Assembly (NCBI GenBank): GCA_002162955.1
Contig: MABD01000019.1
Location: 1-64,000 of the forward strand
Source: Gammaproteobacteria bacterium 45_16_T64
GTDB taxonomy: Bacteria > Pseudomonadota > Gammaproteobacteria > Pseudomonadales > Ketobacteraceae
Direction: 5' to 3'
DNA length: 64,000 nt
Shown: positions 1-10,001 of the stretch, one piece after another
How positions within the stretch are numbered: the stretch's first letter is position 1
Layout: every line of letters begins with the position of its first letter
Notes under the pieces: generated by a model
Seen by the model: the letters and a program-made list of their open reading frames with translations, nothing else
Told to the model about the DNA's origin: nothing
Databases searched by the model: none
Made by a program: the position numbers and the translations under genes

Positions 1-59
1 CTCTTCGCCGCTAACTATCAGGTCTTAAAGACGCTGTGTTTGCGTTGAAGAGGAGGCGC

Positions 60-87
60 ATTATAGAGATTCAACGCGCCCCGTCAA
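60..87 (-). promoter_or_regulatory. Strong leftward promoter, rRNA-operon type
   Basis: Read on the minus strand, TTGACG (82-87) and TATAAT (60-65) are separated by 16 bp. TATAAT is followed at once by GCGCCTCC, a start-region sequence I associate with rRNA P1 promoters of pseudomonad-like bacteria. The DNA just upstream (about 90-125) is A/T-rich, as expected of an UP element. No gene lies between it and the left edge, so it probably drives an rRNA operon that starts outside the window. The boxes are seen directly; the rRNA assignment is inference. Confidence 0.6.
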
Positions 88-233
88 TGGCTTATTTTGC
101 TTTTCTTTCAATTGGTTACAATCAAATGAAGCAAACTGACAAGTCCGCTAAACCAAAGCCGCCAACGCAGCAAAACTGCTGAGCCGGGTCTTAATTTATA
201 GGACAGAATCTCACCGCACGCAAACTTAAAACC

Positions 234-266
234 AAAAAAAAGGCCAACGAATGTTGGCCTTTTTTA
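234..266. terminator. Bidirectional intrinsic terminator after pssA
   Basis: The arms AGGCCAAC (241-248) and GTTGGCCT (253-260) form an 8-bp stem with a 4-nt loop, flanked by an A run on the left and a T run on the right. This gives a terminator in both directions. It sits just past the pssA stop and separates pssA from the rRNA-type promoter further left. Confidence 0.85.
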
Positions 267-276
267 AAGGGTATAC

Positions 277-1083
277 TTAGCGCCTTTTGAACGCCAGCAA
301 CGGCCCAGATAACGCGTAGAGCAAAAACACCGCAAGTAGCACGCCCGAGGGGTACGTCGCGATAACAGCAAAGACTAACACCACCACTAGAATAACCACA
401 AAAGGTACCCGTCCCTTCAGGTCTAGCTCCTTGAAGCTATTAAATTTCACGTTGCTCACCATCATAATTGCAGCAAACGCAGTCACAATTCCTGCGATAA
501 TAGAAACATCCTCACCTTTTATGCCCAGGTCGTTTGCTGCCCATACCATACCAGCTACTACCGCAGCCGCAGCTGGGCTCGGCAACCCGATAAAGTACCG
601 CTTGTCTGCGGTATCCATTTGCACATTAAAGCGCGCCAAACGAAGCGCCGCACAGGCCATATAGATAAAACCAATCATCCACCCAACCTTGCCCAAATGC
701 GATAAAGACCAAGAGTATGATACTAGCGCTGGCGCAGCACCAAACGACAAACAATCCGCCAAGCTATCATACTCAGCGCCAAACGCGCTTTGAGTATTGG
801 TCATGCGGGCAACCCGGCCATCCAACCCATCAAAGATCATGGAAATAAAGATAGCAACCGCCGCCTGTTCAAACAAACCATTCATTGCTGCGACAATTGC
901 ATAAAACCCGGAAAACAGGGCTGCCGTGGTAAACAAGTTAGGAAGTAAGTAGACGCCTTTTTTAGGCTTCCCTTTCGCCACCTCCTCAACAACTTCAAAG
1001 GTGACCCCTTCTCCATTGTCATCAATCCCCTCATGCGCTTCGCCTTCCGGCAACTCACTTTCTTTCTTTTCACTATCACTCAT
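277..1083 (-). CDS. pssA: CDP-diacylglycerol--serine O-phosphatidyltransferase
   Basis: Membrane enzyme that joins serine to CDP-diacylglycerol to make phosphatidylserine, the precursor of phosphatidylethanolamine. The CDP-alcohol phosphotransferase signature DG-x2-AR-x8-G-x3-D-x3-D is complete near residues 87-110. Several hydrophobic segments follow an acidic soluble N-terminus of about 40 residues. At 268 aa it matches the type II (PssA, integral membrane) family, not the phospholipase-D-like E. coli enzyme. The ATG has a modest AGGT upstream. A terminator separates it from ilvC, so it probably has its own promoter, which I could not locate. The neighbourhood pssA-ilvC-ilvN-ilvI is common in marine gammaproteobacteria, from memory. 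Confidence 0.93.
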   Translation of the reverse strand: MSDSEKKESELPEGEAHEGIDDNGEGVTFEVVEEVAKGKPKKGVYLLPNLFTTAALFSGFYAIVAAMNGLFEQAAVAIFISMIFDGLDGRVARMTNTQSAFGAEYDSLADCLSFGAAPALVSYSWSLSHLGKVGWMIGFIYMACAALRLARFNVQMDTADKRYFIGLPSPAAAAVVAGMVWAANDLGIKGEDVSIIAGIVTAFAAIMMVSNVKFNSFKELDLKGRVPFVVILVVVLVFAVIATYPSGVLLAVFLLYALSGPLLAFKRR

Positions 1084-1138
1084 TTTTTGTTTACCTATTT
1101 ACTGACTGAGCAAGTTTCCATTCAGCAGACAATATACC

Positions 1139-1168
1139 AAAAAAAACGCGGCAAATGCCGCGTTTTTT
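1139..1168. terminator. Bidirectional intrinsic terminator after ilvC
   Basis: A 13-bp perfect stem (1141-1153 with 1156-1168) has a CGCGGCA/TGCCGCG core flanked by A and T runs. It lies 20 bp past the ilvC stop and ends the ilv transcript before pssA. Confidence 0.9.
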
Positions 1169-1188
1169 CCTATCCAAAGATCTAAACC

Positions 1189-2214
<1,026 letters not shown>

Positions 2215-2288
2215 CTATAATTTTTGAATGCAGCTTGAGGGAGCGAGCAGGTTTCACTCGCGCCCTTCAACTATTTGTGTGTTACCAG

Positions 2289-2780
2289 TTACAGCGCTAG
2301 GATTTTGTCACCGCGCGCCATACCAGAAACACCTGTTCTTACAACTTCCAGAATCGAGGCATCGCCCACTGATTCAATGAAAGCATCTAATTTATCACTT
2401 GTTCCCGTGAGCTGGACTGTGTACACAGCGCTAGTCACATCAACAATCTGGCCACGAAAAATATCTGCAGTTCGCTTTATCTCTGCTCGCTGAGCACCCG
2501 TCGCTTTTAGCTTAACAAGCAGCAGTTCACGTTCGACGTGAGCACCCTCTGTTAGATCGACCAGCTTTACTACTTCGATAAGCTTATTGAGCTGTTTAGT
2601 AATTTGCTCAATAACCCGATCGCTGCCACTAGTTGTCAGCGTAAGACGAGACAACGTGCGGTCATTTGTTGGCGCCACGGTTAAGGTTTCGATGTTATAC
2701 CCGCGCTGTGAAAACAACCCTACCACCCGAGACAATGCCCCAGGTTCGTTTTCTAGCAACATTGAAATGATTCTTCGCAT
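2289..2780 (-). CDS. ilvN: Acetolactate synthase, regulatory small subunit
   Basis: Small subunit of acetohydroxyacid synthase. It stimulates the catalytic subunit and confers valine feedback inhibition. The N-terminal ACT domain begins at residue 1 (IISMLLENEPGALSRV), and a C-terminal ALS_ss_C domain follows. At 163 aa it has the IlvH/IlvN-long size. Its ATG follows directly after the ilvI stop with no gap, which implies translational coupling. The symbol ilvH would be equally valid. Confidence 0.95.
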   Translation of the reverse strand: MRRIISMLLENEPGALSRVVGLFSQRGYNIETLTVAPTNDRTLSRLTLTTSGSDRVIEQITKQLNKLIEVVKLVDLTEGAHVERELLLVKLKATGAQRAEIKRTADIFRGQIVDVTSAVYTVQLTGTSDKLDAFIESVGDASILEVVRTGVSGMARGDKILAL

Positions 2781-4505
2781 TTAGGTACGCTCCGTTTTAC
2801 TTAACCACATATCACGCATAGACCCTTCTTTAATCTGCATTGGGTATACGTGCTCCAACGGATCAACCGTAATATCCATAAAGACCAAGCGATCTTTAAG
2901 GCTAAAACACTCTTCCATTGCGGCATCTAAATCAGCCGCTTTCTCAACCTTCATACCGACATGGCCGTATGCTTCCGTTAATTTAACGAAGTCAGGGAGA
3001 GACTCTTCATATGTCGAACTTGAATGACGCCCCTGATAAACCATATCTTGCCACTGCTTAACCATCCCGAGAGCCTGGTTATTTAAGCATATGATCTTAA
3101 CCGGTAAGTTGTACTGCAAGCAGGTTGACAGCTCCTGGATACACATTTGGATGCTACCCTCGCCCGTCACAGTGACAACGGTTTGATCAGGCTGGCCGAC
3201 TAGACACCCCATTGCCGCAGGCAAACCAAACCCCATGGTCCCAAGTCCACCGGAATTTATCCAGCGACGCGGTTTATCAAAGGCATAATATTGCGCGGCA
3301 AACATCTGATGTTGACCAACATCAGAACAAACGATGGCATCCCCCCCAGTCGCTTTGTACAGGCTTTCAATAACTTGTTGAGGCTTAAGCAGGCCGTTGT
3401 CGTTGGTTTCGTAGCGTAAACCATGAAAACCTCTCCAAGCATCAATCTGTTTCCACCACTCGTTGCGCGCATCTTTATCGGCAACAAGGTCGGTCTTTCG
3501 TACCTGCTCAAGCATTTCCTTAAGCACAAGATCAACGGCACCAACAATTGGAACGTCAACAGCAATATTCTTAGAAATGGACGCGGGATCCACATCAATA
3601 TGTATTATTTTTGCCCCGCTACAGAATTTCTCTACATGATTGGTTACTCGATCATCAAAACGAGCCCCTACCGCCAACACTACATCTGCATGATGCATGA
3701 CCATGTTAGCTTCATAAGTACCATGCATACCCAGCATGCCCACATACTGCTTATCTGTGCCAGGGAAACCACCCAAGCCCATCAGGGTATTTGTACAAGG
3801 CGCACCCAGCTCACGTACGACCTGTGTTAACAGCTCCGCACCATTACCCTGAACAACACCACCACCCGCATATATGACAGGGCGCTTTGCACTCACGAGC
3901 AGTTCAACAGCCTTTTTAATCTGCCCAGTGTGGCCACGAGTAACAACGCTATATGAGCGCATTTTAACTTTGGCTGGGTAGTGATACTCAAAGCTCTCAG
4001 TCGGCGACGTCAAATCCTTAGGCACATCGATAAGAACCGGACCAGGTCGCCCCGTTGTTGCGATATAAAACGCCTTTTTGACGATTTCCGGAATATCTTC
4101 CGGACGTGTCACCATGAAGCTATGCTTTACGATAGGGCGAGTCACACCAAGTATATCGGTCTCTTGGAATGCGTCATCCCCAATCCAGTCCGATTGAACC
4201 TGCCCAGTAATAACAACCAATGGAATCGAATCCATATATGCGGTTGCAATTCCCGTAACAGTGTTTGTCGCTCCAGGCCCAGACGTTGCCAAACAGACAC
4301 CGGGGCGGCCTGTGGACCGAGAGTACCCGTCGGCCATATGGGATGCAGCCTGCTCATGTCGAACAAGCACGTGAGTGATATCACTTTGTTGAAACAATGC
4401 ATCGTATATATGAAGTACGGCTCCACCTGGGTAGCCGAATATGGTATCTACTCCTTCGTCCTTTAAAGAACGAATAAGCATTTCTGCACCTGATAATAAT
4501 TCCAC
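2781..4505 (-). CDS. ilvI: Acetolactate synthase, catalytic large subunit (GTG start)
   Basis: ThDP-, FAD- and Mg2+-dependent enzyme condensing pyruvate with pyruvate or 2-oxobutyrate, the first step of valine, leucine and isoleucine synthesis. ThDP N-terminal domain with the catalytic Glu (VRHEQAA), central FAD-binding domain, and C-terminal ThDP motif (TGEGSIQM followed by the NN of CLNNQALG). It is 574 aa, like E. coli IlvI. The initiator is GTG at 4503-4505, preceded by GAGG. The N-terminus MELLSGAEM aligns with the IlvI family from memory, so the GTG is favoured over the ATG at codon 9. Also named ilvB in many genomes. Confidence 0.95.
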   Translation of the reverse strand: MELLSGAEMLIRSLKDEGVDTIFGYPGGAVLHIYDALFQQSDITHVLVRHEQAASHMADGYSRSTGRPGVCLATSGPGATNTVTGIATAYMDSIPLVVITGQVQSDWIGDDAFQETDILGVTRPIVKHSFMVTRPEDIPEIVKKAFYIATTGRPGPVLIDVPKDLTSPTESFEYHYPAKVKMRSYSVVTRGHTGQIKKAVELLVSAKRPVIYAGGGVVQGNGAELLTQVVRELGAPCTNTLMGLGGFPGTDKQYVGMLGMHGTYEANMVMHHADVVLAVGARFDDRVTNHVEKFCSGAKIIHIDVDPASISKNIAVDVPIVGAVDLVLKEMLEQVRKTDLVADKDARNEWWKQIDAWRGFHGLRYETNDNGLLKPQQVIESLYKATGGDAIVCSDVGQHQMFAAQYYAFDKPRRWINSGGLGTMGFGLPAAMGCLVGQPDQTVVTVTGEGSIQMCIQELSTCLQYNLPVKIICLNNQALGMVKQWQDMVYQGRHSSSTYEESLPDFVKLTEAYGHVGMKVEKAADLDAAMEECFSLKDRLVFMDITVDPLEHVYPMQIKEGSMRDMWLSKTERT

Positions 4506-5058
4506 TTTTCTACGCCTCAGTTAAACCAGAGCAACCCGTAGCGCTCAGCATTACGGGTTGGCGTTTAACAATTCAAACCAATAAATTCACGTCTGCATGC
4601 TGTAAGATAGACACAAACGCATTGCTAGCATGTTTTTAGGGCACAGCACGCCCAGTTTGTGGGTTTAGAGCTAGCAGTGGCGGAAAAAGCGAGGTTTGGG
4701 GCAATTTCCACCTCACGTGCTTTGGGCACATGATTGATCAAGAAGGAATAATGATATGGAGGCTTTACCTCCAAAGGTCTGCTTATTCCCACTCTAGCGC
4801 TGGATTCCATTAGGTTGTCTGAAGAAATCACAGCACCCACCACGGTGAGCCGTGTATGTTGCCAGAAACTCATATTATGTCAACCGAAAACCTCTTCCGC
4901 CTACTATATCCACTGGGGTTGCGCAAGTAATTCTGCGGGTTGGCGATGCTTTGTCAGCATATGTCACACTATGAGCGGTGAAAGCTACGTTTTCGCACTG
5001 TATGGCGTTATATTCTACACTTGTATTACATTCCGCTTCTTATCTAAGGACCCTTACT
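4506..5058. other. Gene-free interval with possible structured RNA
   Basis: This 553-bp stretch between ilvI and the DUF4124 gene must hold the ilv promoter (leftward) and the promoter of the small gene (rightward), but I find no convincing -35/-10 pair. At 4623-4676 a 7-bp outer stem (TGCTAGC/GCTAGCA) encloses two mutually exclusive short stems (GGGC 4639-4642 with GCCC 4650-4653, or CCCA 4651-4654 with TGGG 4660-4663). A further hairpin TGGAGG/CCTCCA lies at 4757-4773. No coding region is convincing here. Confidence 0.4.
4532..4560 (-). other. Leader hairpin upstream of ilvI
   Basis: A perfect 9-bp inverted repeat (CAACCCGTA, 4532-4540, and TACGGGTTG, 4552-4560) with an 11-nt loop lies about 27-55 nt upstream of the ilvI GTG. 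No U tract follows, so it is not a simple terminator. A 13-codon reading frame with an ATG in the loop ends 5 nt before the ilvI start. It is not rich in Ile, Val or Leu, so a classical attenuator peptide is not supported. Candidate regulatory RNA element only. Confidence 0.4.
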
Positions 5059-5529
5059 GTGAAAGATCAAAAAACTACGATGATCTTGGCCCTCGCCCTG
5101 CTTCTTACCGGTTTATTATTTACCGGACAAATTCAAGCTCAGGATTATTACAAATGGACCGATGACCGAGGTGTGACGCATTATGGCTCCCAGCCACCAA
5201 AGCAATTTATCAACAATGCCATTAGAGTCCGCGTGGATGCCTCAACCCCCAGTGGTGCAGACGTAGCTCAATCGAAGATAAACGCTCGCACAGAGCAACT
5301 TGAGAACAAAACAGAGTCTTCCAATACAGCAAAAGAAGAGGCCGAGAAAAAGCAGAATGAGGCTAATCTCGAAAATTGTGCCATTTATAAGAAAAATCTA
5401 CTGCTAATGACACAGAACAATCGCATACGGGGAAAAAACGCTGAAGGTGAAGTGATCATTCTATCTGCAGAAGCCAAAAAGACAAAAATGCAAGCAGCCG
5501 AAAGTTACATCGCGGAATACTGCAAGTAA
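5059..5529 (+). CDS. DUF4124 domain-containing exported protein
   Basis: Small exported protein of unknown function. I start it at GTG 5059, which has AAGGA 8 nt upstream. A reading frame extends further 5', but its extra codons do not look like protein. From this start there is a signal peptide (hydrophobic core ILALALLLTGLLF, cut near IQA-Q). The DUF4124 hallmark YYKWTDDRGVTHYGSQPP follows at once. The rest is a Lys/Glu-rich, probably coiled-coil segment of about 60 residues and a C-terminal tail with two Cys. It stands alone between divergently read ilvI and convergent clpB. About 156 aa. Confidence 0.8.
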   Translation: MKDQKTTMILALALLLTGLLFTGQIQAQDYYKWTDDRGVTHYGSQPPKQFINNAIRVRVDASTPSGADVAQSKINARTEQLENKTESSNTAKEEAEKKQNEANLENCAIYKKNLLLMTQNNRIRGKNAEGEVIILSAEAKKTKMQAAESYIAEYCK

Positions 5530-5534
5530 GCTTG

Positions 5535-5580
5535 TGATAGCTGATGAAGTCGCAGTCATCTACGACATCATCAGCTATCA
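5535..5580. terminator. Long inverted repeat between DUF4124 gene and clpB
   Basis: The arms 5535-5547 and 5568-5580 are a perfect 13-bp inverted repeat (TGATAGCTGATGA). An A/A mismatch and 4 more pairs (GTCG/CGAC) bring the stem to about 18 bp with a 10-nt loop. It overlaps the last codons of clpB. There is no U tract on either strand, so it is either a factor-dependent stop or a 3'-end stabiliser between converging transcripts. Confidence 0.5.
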
Positions 5581-8144
5581 AAACAGATCTCTCCCTTTTT
5601 AAGTACGCCTTTTATTACGGCACCAGGTAAATACTTGCCCCCGAGAATCTGCTGAGCAAGTGGATCTTCAATGTTCTTTTGGATCGCCCTTCTAAGTGGC
5701 CTAGCGCCATATACGGGATCAAAGCCCACTTCGGTCAAATAATTCAGAGCATCATCAGTCAACGACAAGCGTAAATCACGCTCCATCAATCGAGCTTCAA
5801 GTTGCTGCAGCTGTATCTTCGCAACGCCCTTAAGGTGATCAGAACTCAAGGGGTGGAATACCACTAACTCATCTATACGATTAATAAACTCCGGTCGAAA
5901 GTGCATTCCCACCGCCCCCATAACCGCACCTCTCATCTTCTCATATTCCTCCTCTGAAGCCATTGTTTGAATCACGTCAGAGCCTAAATTGGAGGTCATC
6001 ACCAATACACAATTTCTGAAATCAACGGTTCTACCTTGACCATCGGTTAGGCGACCATCTTCCAATACTTGCAGTAATATATTGAATACATCAGGGTGAG
6101 CCTTTTCGACTTCGTCCAGTAAAATGACGGAATACGGTTTGCGACGAACCAGCTCAGTTAAATACCCACCATCTTCATAACCGACATAGCCCGGTGGCGC
6201 ACCAATCAACCGCGCCACAGAATGCTTTTCCATAAACTCCGACATATCGACTCGTATTGTCGCGTCTTCTGTATCAAATAAAAATGATGCTAATGCTTTG
6301 CATAACTCGGTTTTTCCTACCCCAGTTGGCCCCAAAAAGAGAAACGATCCGTTGGGCCTTTTAGGATCAGACAAACCGGCCCTTGATCGCCGCACGGCAT
6401 TTGATACCGCCGCGACTGCTTCTTGTTGGCCGATCACTCGCTCATGAAGCGATGACTCCATCCGCAACAATTTGTCTTTTTCTCCTTCTAACATTTTGCT
6501 AACGGGAATGCCTGTCCATTTTGACACCACCTCCGCTATTTCTTCTGTGGTAACCTTATTTCGCAATAGGCGCATTTCCATCATTTCAGCTTGAGCGGCT
6601 CGATCTAGTTGTTTTTCTAAATCAGGGATTCTGCCATATTGAAGTTCTGACATTTTTGTCAGGTCCCCTGCTCGCCGCGCGGTATCCATATCCAAACGCG
6701 CTTTTTCCAATTCTTCTTTTATTTTTTGGCTGCCATGTAATGCAGCCTTCTCAGAGGCCCAGACTTCATCCAAATCGGCAAATTCCCGTTCTAGAATTGC
6801 CACTTCACCGCTGAGTTTCTGCAGACGCTTTTTTGAGGCCTGGTCACTTTCTTTTTTGAGTGCCTCTTGCTCTATTTTTAATTGAATGAGACGTCGCTCT
6901 AACTTGTCCATTGCTTCTGGCTTGGAATCCATTTCCATACGAATTCGACTCGCAGCCTCATCAACCAAATCAATGGCTTTATCAGGTAACTGCCTGTCGG
7001 AGATGTAACGATGAGATAGCTTTGCAGCCTCCACAATGGCCGGATCTGTGATATCTACGCCATGGTGTAACTCATAGCGCTCTTTAAGGCCACGCAAAAT
7101 GGCGATGGTATCTTCAACGCTAGGTTGATCAACCTGAACTTTCTGAAAGCGACGCTCTAATGCCGCGTCTTTTTCAACGTACTGACGATACTCATCCAAC
7201 GTTGTAGCTCCCACACAATGCAGCTCTCCCCTGGCGAGGGCCGGCTTTAACATGTTACCGGCATCCAGCGCCCCGTCGCTCTTGCCTGCGCCAACCATGG
7301 TATGCAATTCATCAATAAATAATATGATGCTACCTTCCTGTTTCGATAATTCACTCAATACTGTTTTTAACCGCTCCTCGAACTCACCACGGTACTTTGC
7401 ACCAGCCAGTAGTGACCCCATGTCCAGCGATAATACAAGTTTGTGTTTGAGGCCTTCTGGTACCTCTCCATTAATGATGCGCTGGGCCAGCCCCTCAACA
7501 ATGGCTGTTTTACCAACCCCAGGCTCCCCTATTAATACAGGGTTATTCTTCGTACGCCGCTGCAACACTTGAATAGTACGCCGTATCTCGTCATCTCGAC
7601 CGATGACTGGGTCCAATTTACCCGCGCTAGCAAGTGCGGTTAAGTCCACAGTATATTTATCTAATGCTTGCCGGCAATCTTCTGCGTTTTGATCCTTCAC
7701 TGATTCTCCACCCCGAATCGATTCGATAGCGACCTCAAGATCCTTCTTCGAAACACCTAGTTTTTTGAAGGTTACCCCCACCGCTGCTTTTTCTTCCGCA
7801 AATGCCAAAATCACCATTTCAGAGGATATAAACTGGTCCCCCTTCAATTGGGCATTTTTATCAGCAACATTAAGAACCCTAACCATTTCATTGGATAGTT
7901 GAATATTACCGTCAGGGTTGGCTATTTGAGGCAGGCTATCCAAAGCAATAGAGAGCTCCTCACGTAACCTCCCAACATCTACTCCAGCCTGTATAAGTAA
8001 AGGTTTCACTCCAGAAGATGCGTCATCTAGCATGGCAATAAGCAGATGTGCTGGCTCGATCACATTATGATCTTTGCCAATCGCAACCGATTGAGCATCA
8101 GAAAGGGCGATCTGTAATTTACTGGTCAATCGATCTATTCGCAT
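5571..8144 (-). CDS. clpB: ATP-dependent protein disaggregase ClpB
   Basis: Hexameric AAA+ disaggregase that works with DnaK/DnaJ/GrpE to rescue aggregated proteins after heat stress. N domain (about 1-145), NBD1 with Walker [10 protein letters not shown] and Walker [10 protein letters not shown], the coiled-coil middle domain (about 405-525) specific to ClpB, and NBD2 with Walker [11 protein letters not shown] start at ATG 8144, where AGGAG lies 6 nt upstream and the sequence MRIDRLTSK matches the family start. This gives 857 aa, the E. coli length. An in-frame TTG two codons earlier is unlikely. It is the last gene of the rluD-pgeF-clpB run, with a possible heat-shock promoter of its own. 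Confidence 0.97.
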   Translation of the reverse strand: MRIDRLTSKLQIALSDAQSVAIGKDHNVIEPAHLLIAMLDDASSGVKPLLIQAGVDVGRLREELSIALDSLPQIANPDGNIQLSNEMVRVLNVADKNAQLKGDQFISSEMVILAFAEEKAAVGVTFKKLGVSKKDLEVAIESIRGGESVKDQNAEDCRQALDKYTVDLTALASAGKLDPVIGRDDEIRRTIQVLQRRTKNNPVLIGEPGVGKTAIVEGLAQRIINGEVPEGLKHKLVLSLDMGSLLAGAKYRGEFEERLKTVLSELSKQEGSIILFIDELHTMVGAGKSDGALDAGNMLKPALARGELHCVGATTLDEYRQYVEKDAALERRFQKVQVDQPSVEDTIAILRGLKERYELHHGVDITDPAIVEAAKLSHRYISDRQLPDKAIDLVDEAASRIRMEMDSKPEAMDKLERRLIQLKIEQEALKKESDQASKKRLQKLSGEVAILEREFADLDEVWASEKAALHGSQKIKEELEKARLDMDTARRAGDLTKMSELQYGRIPDLEKQLDRAAQAEMMEMRLLRNKVTTEEIAEVVSKWTGIPVSKMLEGEKDKLLRMESSLHERVIGQQEAVAAVSNAVRRSRAGLSDPKRPNGSFLFLGPTGVGKTELCKALASFLFDTEDATIRVDMSEFMEKHSVARLIGAPPGYVGYEDGGYLTELVRRKPYSVILLDEVEKAHPDVFNILLQVLEDGRLTDGQGRTVDFRNCVLVMTSNLGSDVIQTMASEEEYEKMRGAVMGAVGMHFRPEFINRIDELVVFHPLSSDHLKGVAKIQLQQLEARLMERDLRLSLTDDALNYLTEVGFDPVYGARPLRRAIQKNIEDPLAQQILGGKYLPGAVIKGVLKKGEICFDS

Positions 8145-8226
8145 CAACAACTCCTGTGACTTCTACCTACCTTCCACGGATAAAACCAACGCTGATAAAC
8201 AGGAAAACCTGGATATGAACAGTATA

Positions 8227-8255
8227 ATTATTGGTGCAAAAGCGGCGAATTCAAG
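8227..8255 (-). promoter_or_regulatory. Candidate sigma-32 promoter of clpB
   Basis: On the minus strand CTTGAA (8250-8255) is an exact sigma-32 -35 core. After 15 bp comes CCAATAAT (8227-8234), a partial match to the CCCCATNT -10 element. It lies about 83 bp upstream of the clpB ATG, in the gap after pgeF. The -10 match is imperfect. Confidence 0.4.
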
Positions 8256-8283
8256 GAGCTGCATCAAAGATAGGGCGTGATAT

Positions 8284-9048
8284 TTAGCGATTATCGAGCC
8301 ATATCATCGATAACATCCGTCCTGTTTGTGGTTGCTGCCTGTAGGAGAAAAACCGATCATCACCATAACTGCATAGCTCACCGCCAAAGACCCTACAACG
8401 TGGATTAATTGATAAACGCAATCGTGCAATAAAATAGAGGTCGCAAAGATACTTGCCTTCATTACTCGGACCAAAAGCTAGAGCTGCCCTAGCATCATGG
8501 GCAACAAACAACTCACGTACTTCCTCTCCTACTTCGAAATGATGTGGACCAATGGCGGGGCCAAGCCACGCATACACTTCGTCGTCAGGTAAAAAACAGG
8601 CGAGCGTATTTTCTAACACTCCATTCAGTAATCCGCGCCAACCAGCATGTGCAAGCGCAACCCTAACACCGTCTTTATCGGTAAAAAATACTGGTAAACA
8701 ATCGGCTGTATGAACGAGACAAACGGCGCCAACCTGATCTGAAGTTACCGCATCCGACTCAGCCAACATCGGCTGGGATAAATCCTCTACCACTACACTG
8801 TGAGTTTGATTAATCCACCGAACAGGGGCTCGCCACTGGAAATACGTTTGTAACTGTTCTCGATTAGCCTCAACCTGTGCAATATTATCCCCAACGTGAT
8901 CAGCGGTATTAAACCCATCAAAAGGCGGGCTGTTAACATCACCCGCACGTGTGGATACATAGGCTCTAACATGAGGGGCAGCAGGCCACTCAGGCGCAAC
9001 CCAGTGAGAGAGTAATTGCTTAAGTGGCGGCTGATTCGGAGAGATCAT
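8284..9048 (-). CDS. pgeF: Peptidoglycan editing factor PgeF (YfiH, multicopper oxidase-fold family)
   Basis: Cytoplasmic amidase-like protein of the YfiH/DUF152 family. Known members remove L-Ser wrongly placed in UDP-MurNAc peptides, and older annotations call it polyphenol oxidase. Family zinc-site motifs are visible: HTADCLPVF and HAGWRGLLNG in the middle of the protein, plus an earlier NQTHS. It is 254 aa. The ATG overlaps the rluD stop by 4 bp (9045-9048), so the two are translationally coupled. The arrangement rluD-yfiH-clpB is the same as in E. coli. Confidence 0.92.
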   Translation of the reverse strand: MISPNQPPLKQLLSHWVAPEWPAAPHVRAYVSTRAGDVNSPPFDGFNTADHVGDNIAQVEANREQLQTYFQWRAPVRWINQTHSVVVEDLSQPMLAESDAVTSDQVGAVCLVHTADCLPVFFTDKDGVRVALAHAGWRGLLNGVLENTLACFLPDDEVYAWLGPAIGPHHFEVGEEVRELFVAHDARAALAFGPSNEGKYLCDLYFIARLRLSINPRCRVFGGELCSYGDDRFFSYRQQPQTGRMLSMIWLDNR

Positions 9049-10001
9049 CTGTGTTGTTCGGCATCCTCACGAAGCAACGCTAACATTGCTGCAAGATCCT
9101 CCGGCAAGTCCGTCGTCCATTCCATGTCTTCCCCGGTTTCAGGGTGAACAAGCCCAAGCGTTCTAGCATGCAGTGCTTGCCGAGGAAAACCGTGTATCGC
9201 TTCCAATAACGTTTCGTCGGCTCCTTTGGGTAGTCGCATTCGACCATACAATTGATCACCTAATAGCGGGTTACGCAGATGAGCCAAATGTACTCGGATT
9301 TGGTGAGTCCTTCCTGTTTCTAATTGCACACGAATATGAGTATGAGAACGAAAACGTTCAATGACCCGAAAATGAGTAACGGCATCTTTCCCACCTTCAA
9401 CCACTGCCATTTTGACTCTCTGCGTAGGGTGACGGCCAATCGGCTCTTCCACTGTAGCCCCCCCCGTTAGAACACCCGCAGCAATAGCTTCATATTCACG
9501 AAATACGGTTTTTTTCTGTAATTGCTTAACTAAACTATGGTGCGCCTTTAAGGTTTTGGCGATCACCAACAAACCTGTCGTATCTTTATCGATACGATGG
9601 ACAATACCTGCTCTAGGCAAAGCCGCTAAGTTTTCGTCATGATAAAGCAAACCGTTCAATAGCGTCCTATCTCGGTTACCCGCAGCTGGGTGCACAACAA
9701 GCCCTGCTGGTTTGTTAATCACCATCAGGGTGTCGTCTTCGTAAACAATATCTAGCGGAATATCTTGTGGTTCGTAGCTCTCATCACCCACCAACTCTGC
9801 TTGGAGAGTTAGCAACTCGCCCCCCATCAATTTGTCTTTGGTTTTTCGCTCACGCCCACCAACCGTTAGGTTGCCAGATTTAATCCATTCCTGCAGACGA
9901 GCTCGAGAAAAATCGGTAAACAATTTCGCTGCTATTTGGTCAAATCGCTTGCCGTCCATTTCGTCCGGCACCATTTCCGTCAATTCTATTTTTTCGGTCA
10001 T
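9045..10001 (-). CDS. rluD: 23S rRNA pseudouridine(1911/1915/1917) synthase
   Basis: Makes the three pseudouridines of helix 69 in 23S rRNA, needed for normal ribosome assembly and termination. An N-terminal S4 RNA-binding domain (about 18-75) is followed by the RluA-type catalytic domain with the signature GIVHRIDKDTTGLLV, whose Asp is catalytic. I start at ATG 10001 (MTEKIELTE), which aligns with the family start and gives 318 aa; a TTG five codons upstream is less likely. First gene of the rluD-pgeF-clpB run, divergent from bamD. Confidence 0.95.
   Translation of the reverse strand: MTEKIELTEMVPDEMDGKRFDQIAAKLFTDFSRARLQEWIKSGNLTVGGRERKTKDKLMGGELLTLQAELVGDESYEPQDIPLDIVYEDDTLMVINKPAGLVVHPAAGNRDRTLLNGLLYHDENLAALPRAGIVHRIDKDTTGLLVIAKTLKAHHSLVKQLQKKTVFREYEAIAAGVLTGGATVEEPIGRHPTQRVKMAVVEGGKDAVTHFRVIERFRSHTHIRVQLETGRTHQIRVHLAHLRNPLLGDQLYGRMRLPKGADETLLEAIHGFPRQALHARTLGLVHPETGEDMEWTTDLPEDLAAMLALLREDAEQHR

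Noticed and set aside
3981-4466. 161-codon frame antisense to ilvI
   Set aside because: A shadow of the highly conserved ilvI gene; the translation has no protein character.
4506-4640. Classical branched-chain amino acid attenuator peptide for ilvI
   Set aside because: Two short frames (11 and 13 codons) exist in the leader but neither is rich in Ile, Val or Leu, and no terminator hairpin with a U tract follows.
4625-4873. 82-codon open frame on the minus strand in the gap after ilvI
   Set aside because: No ribosome site, no recognisable domain, an odd Cys-rich end, and it runs through the paired region at 4623-4676. Treated as non-coding.
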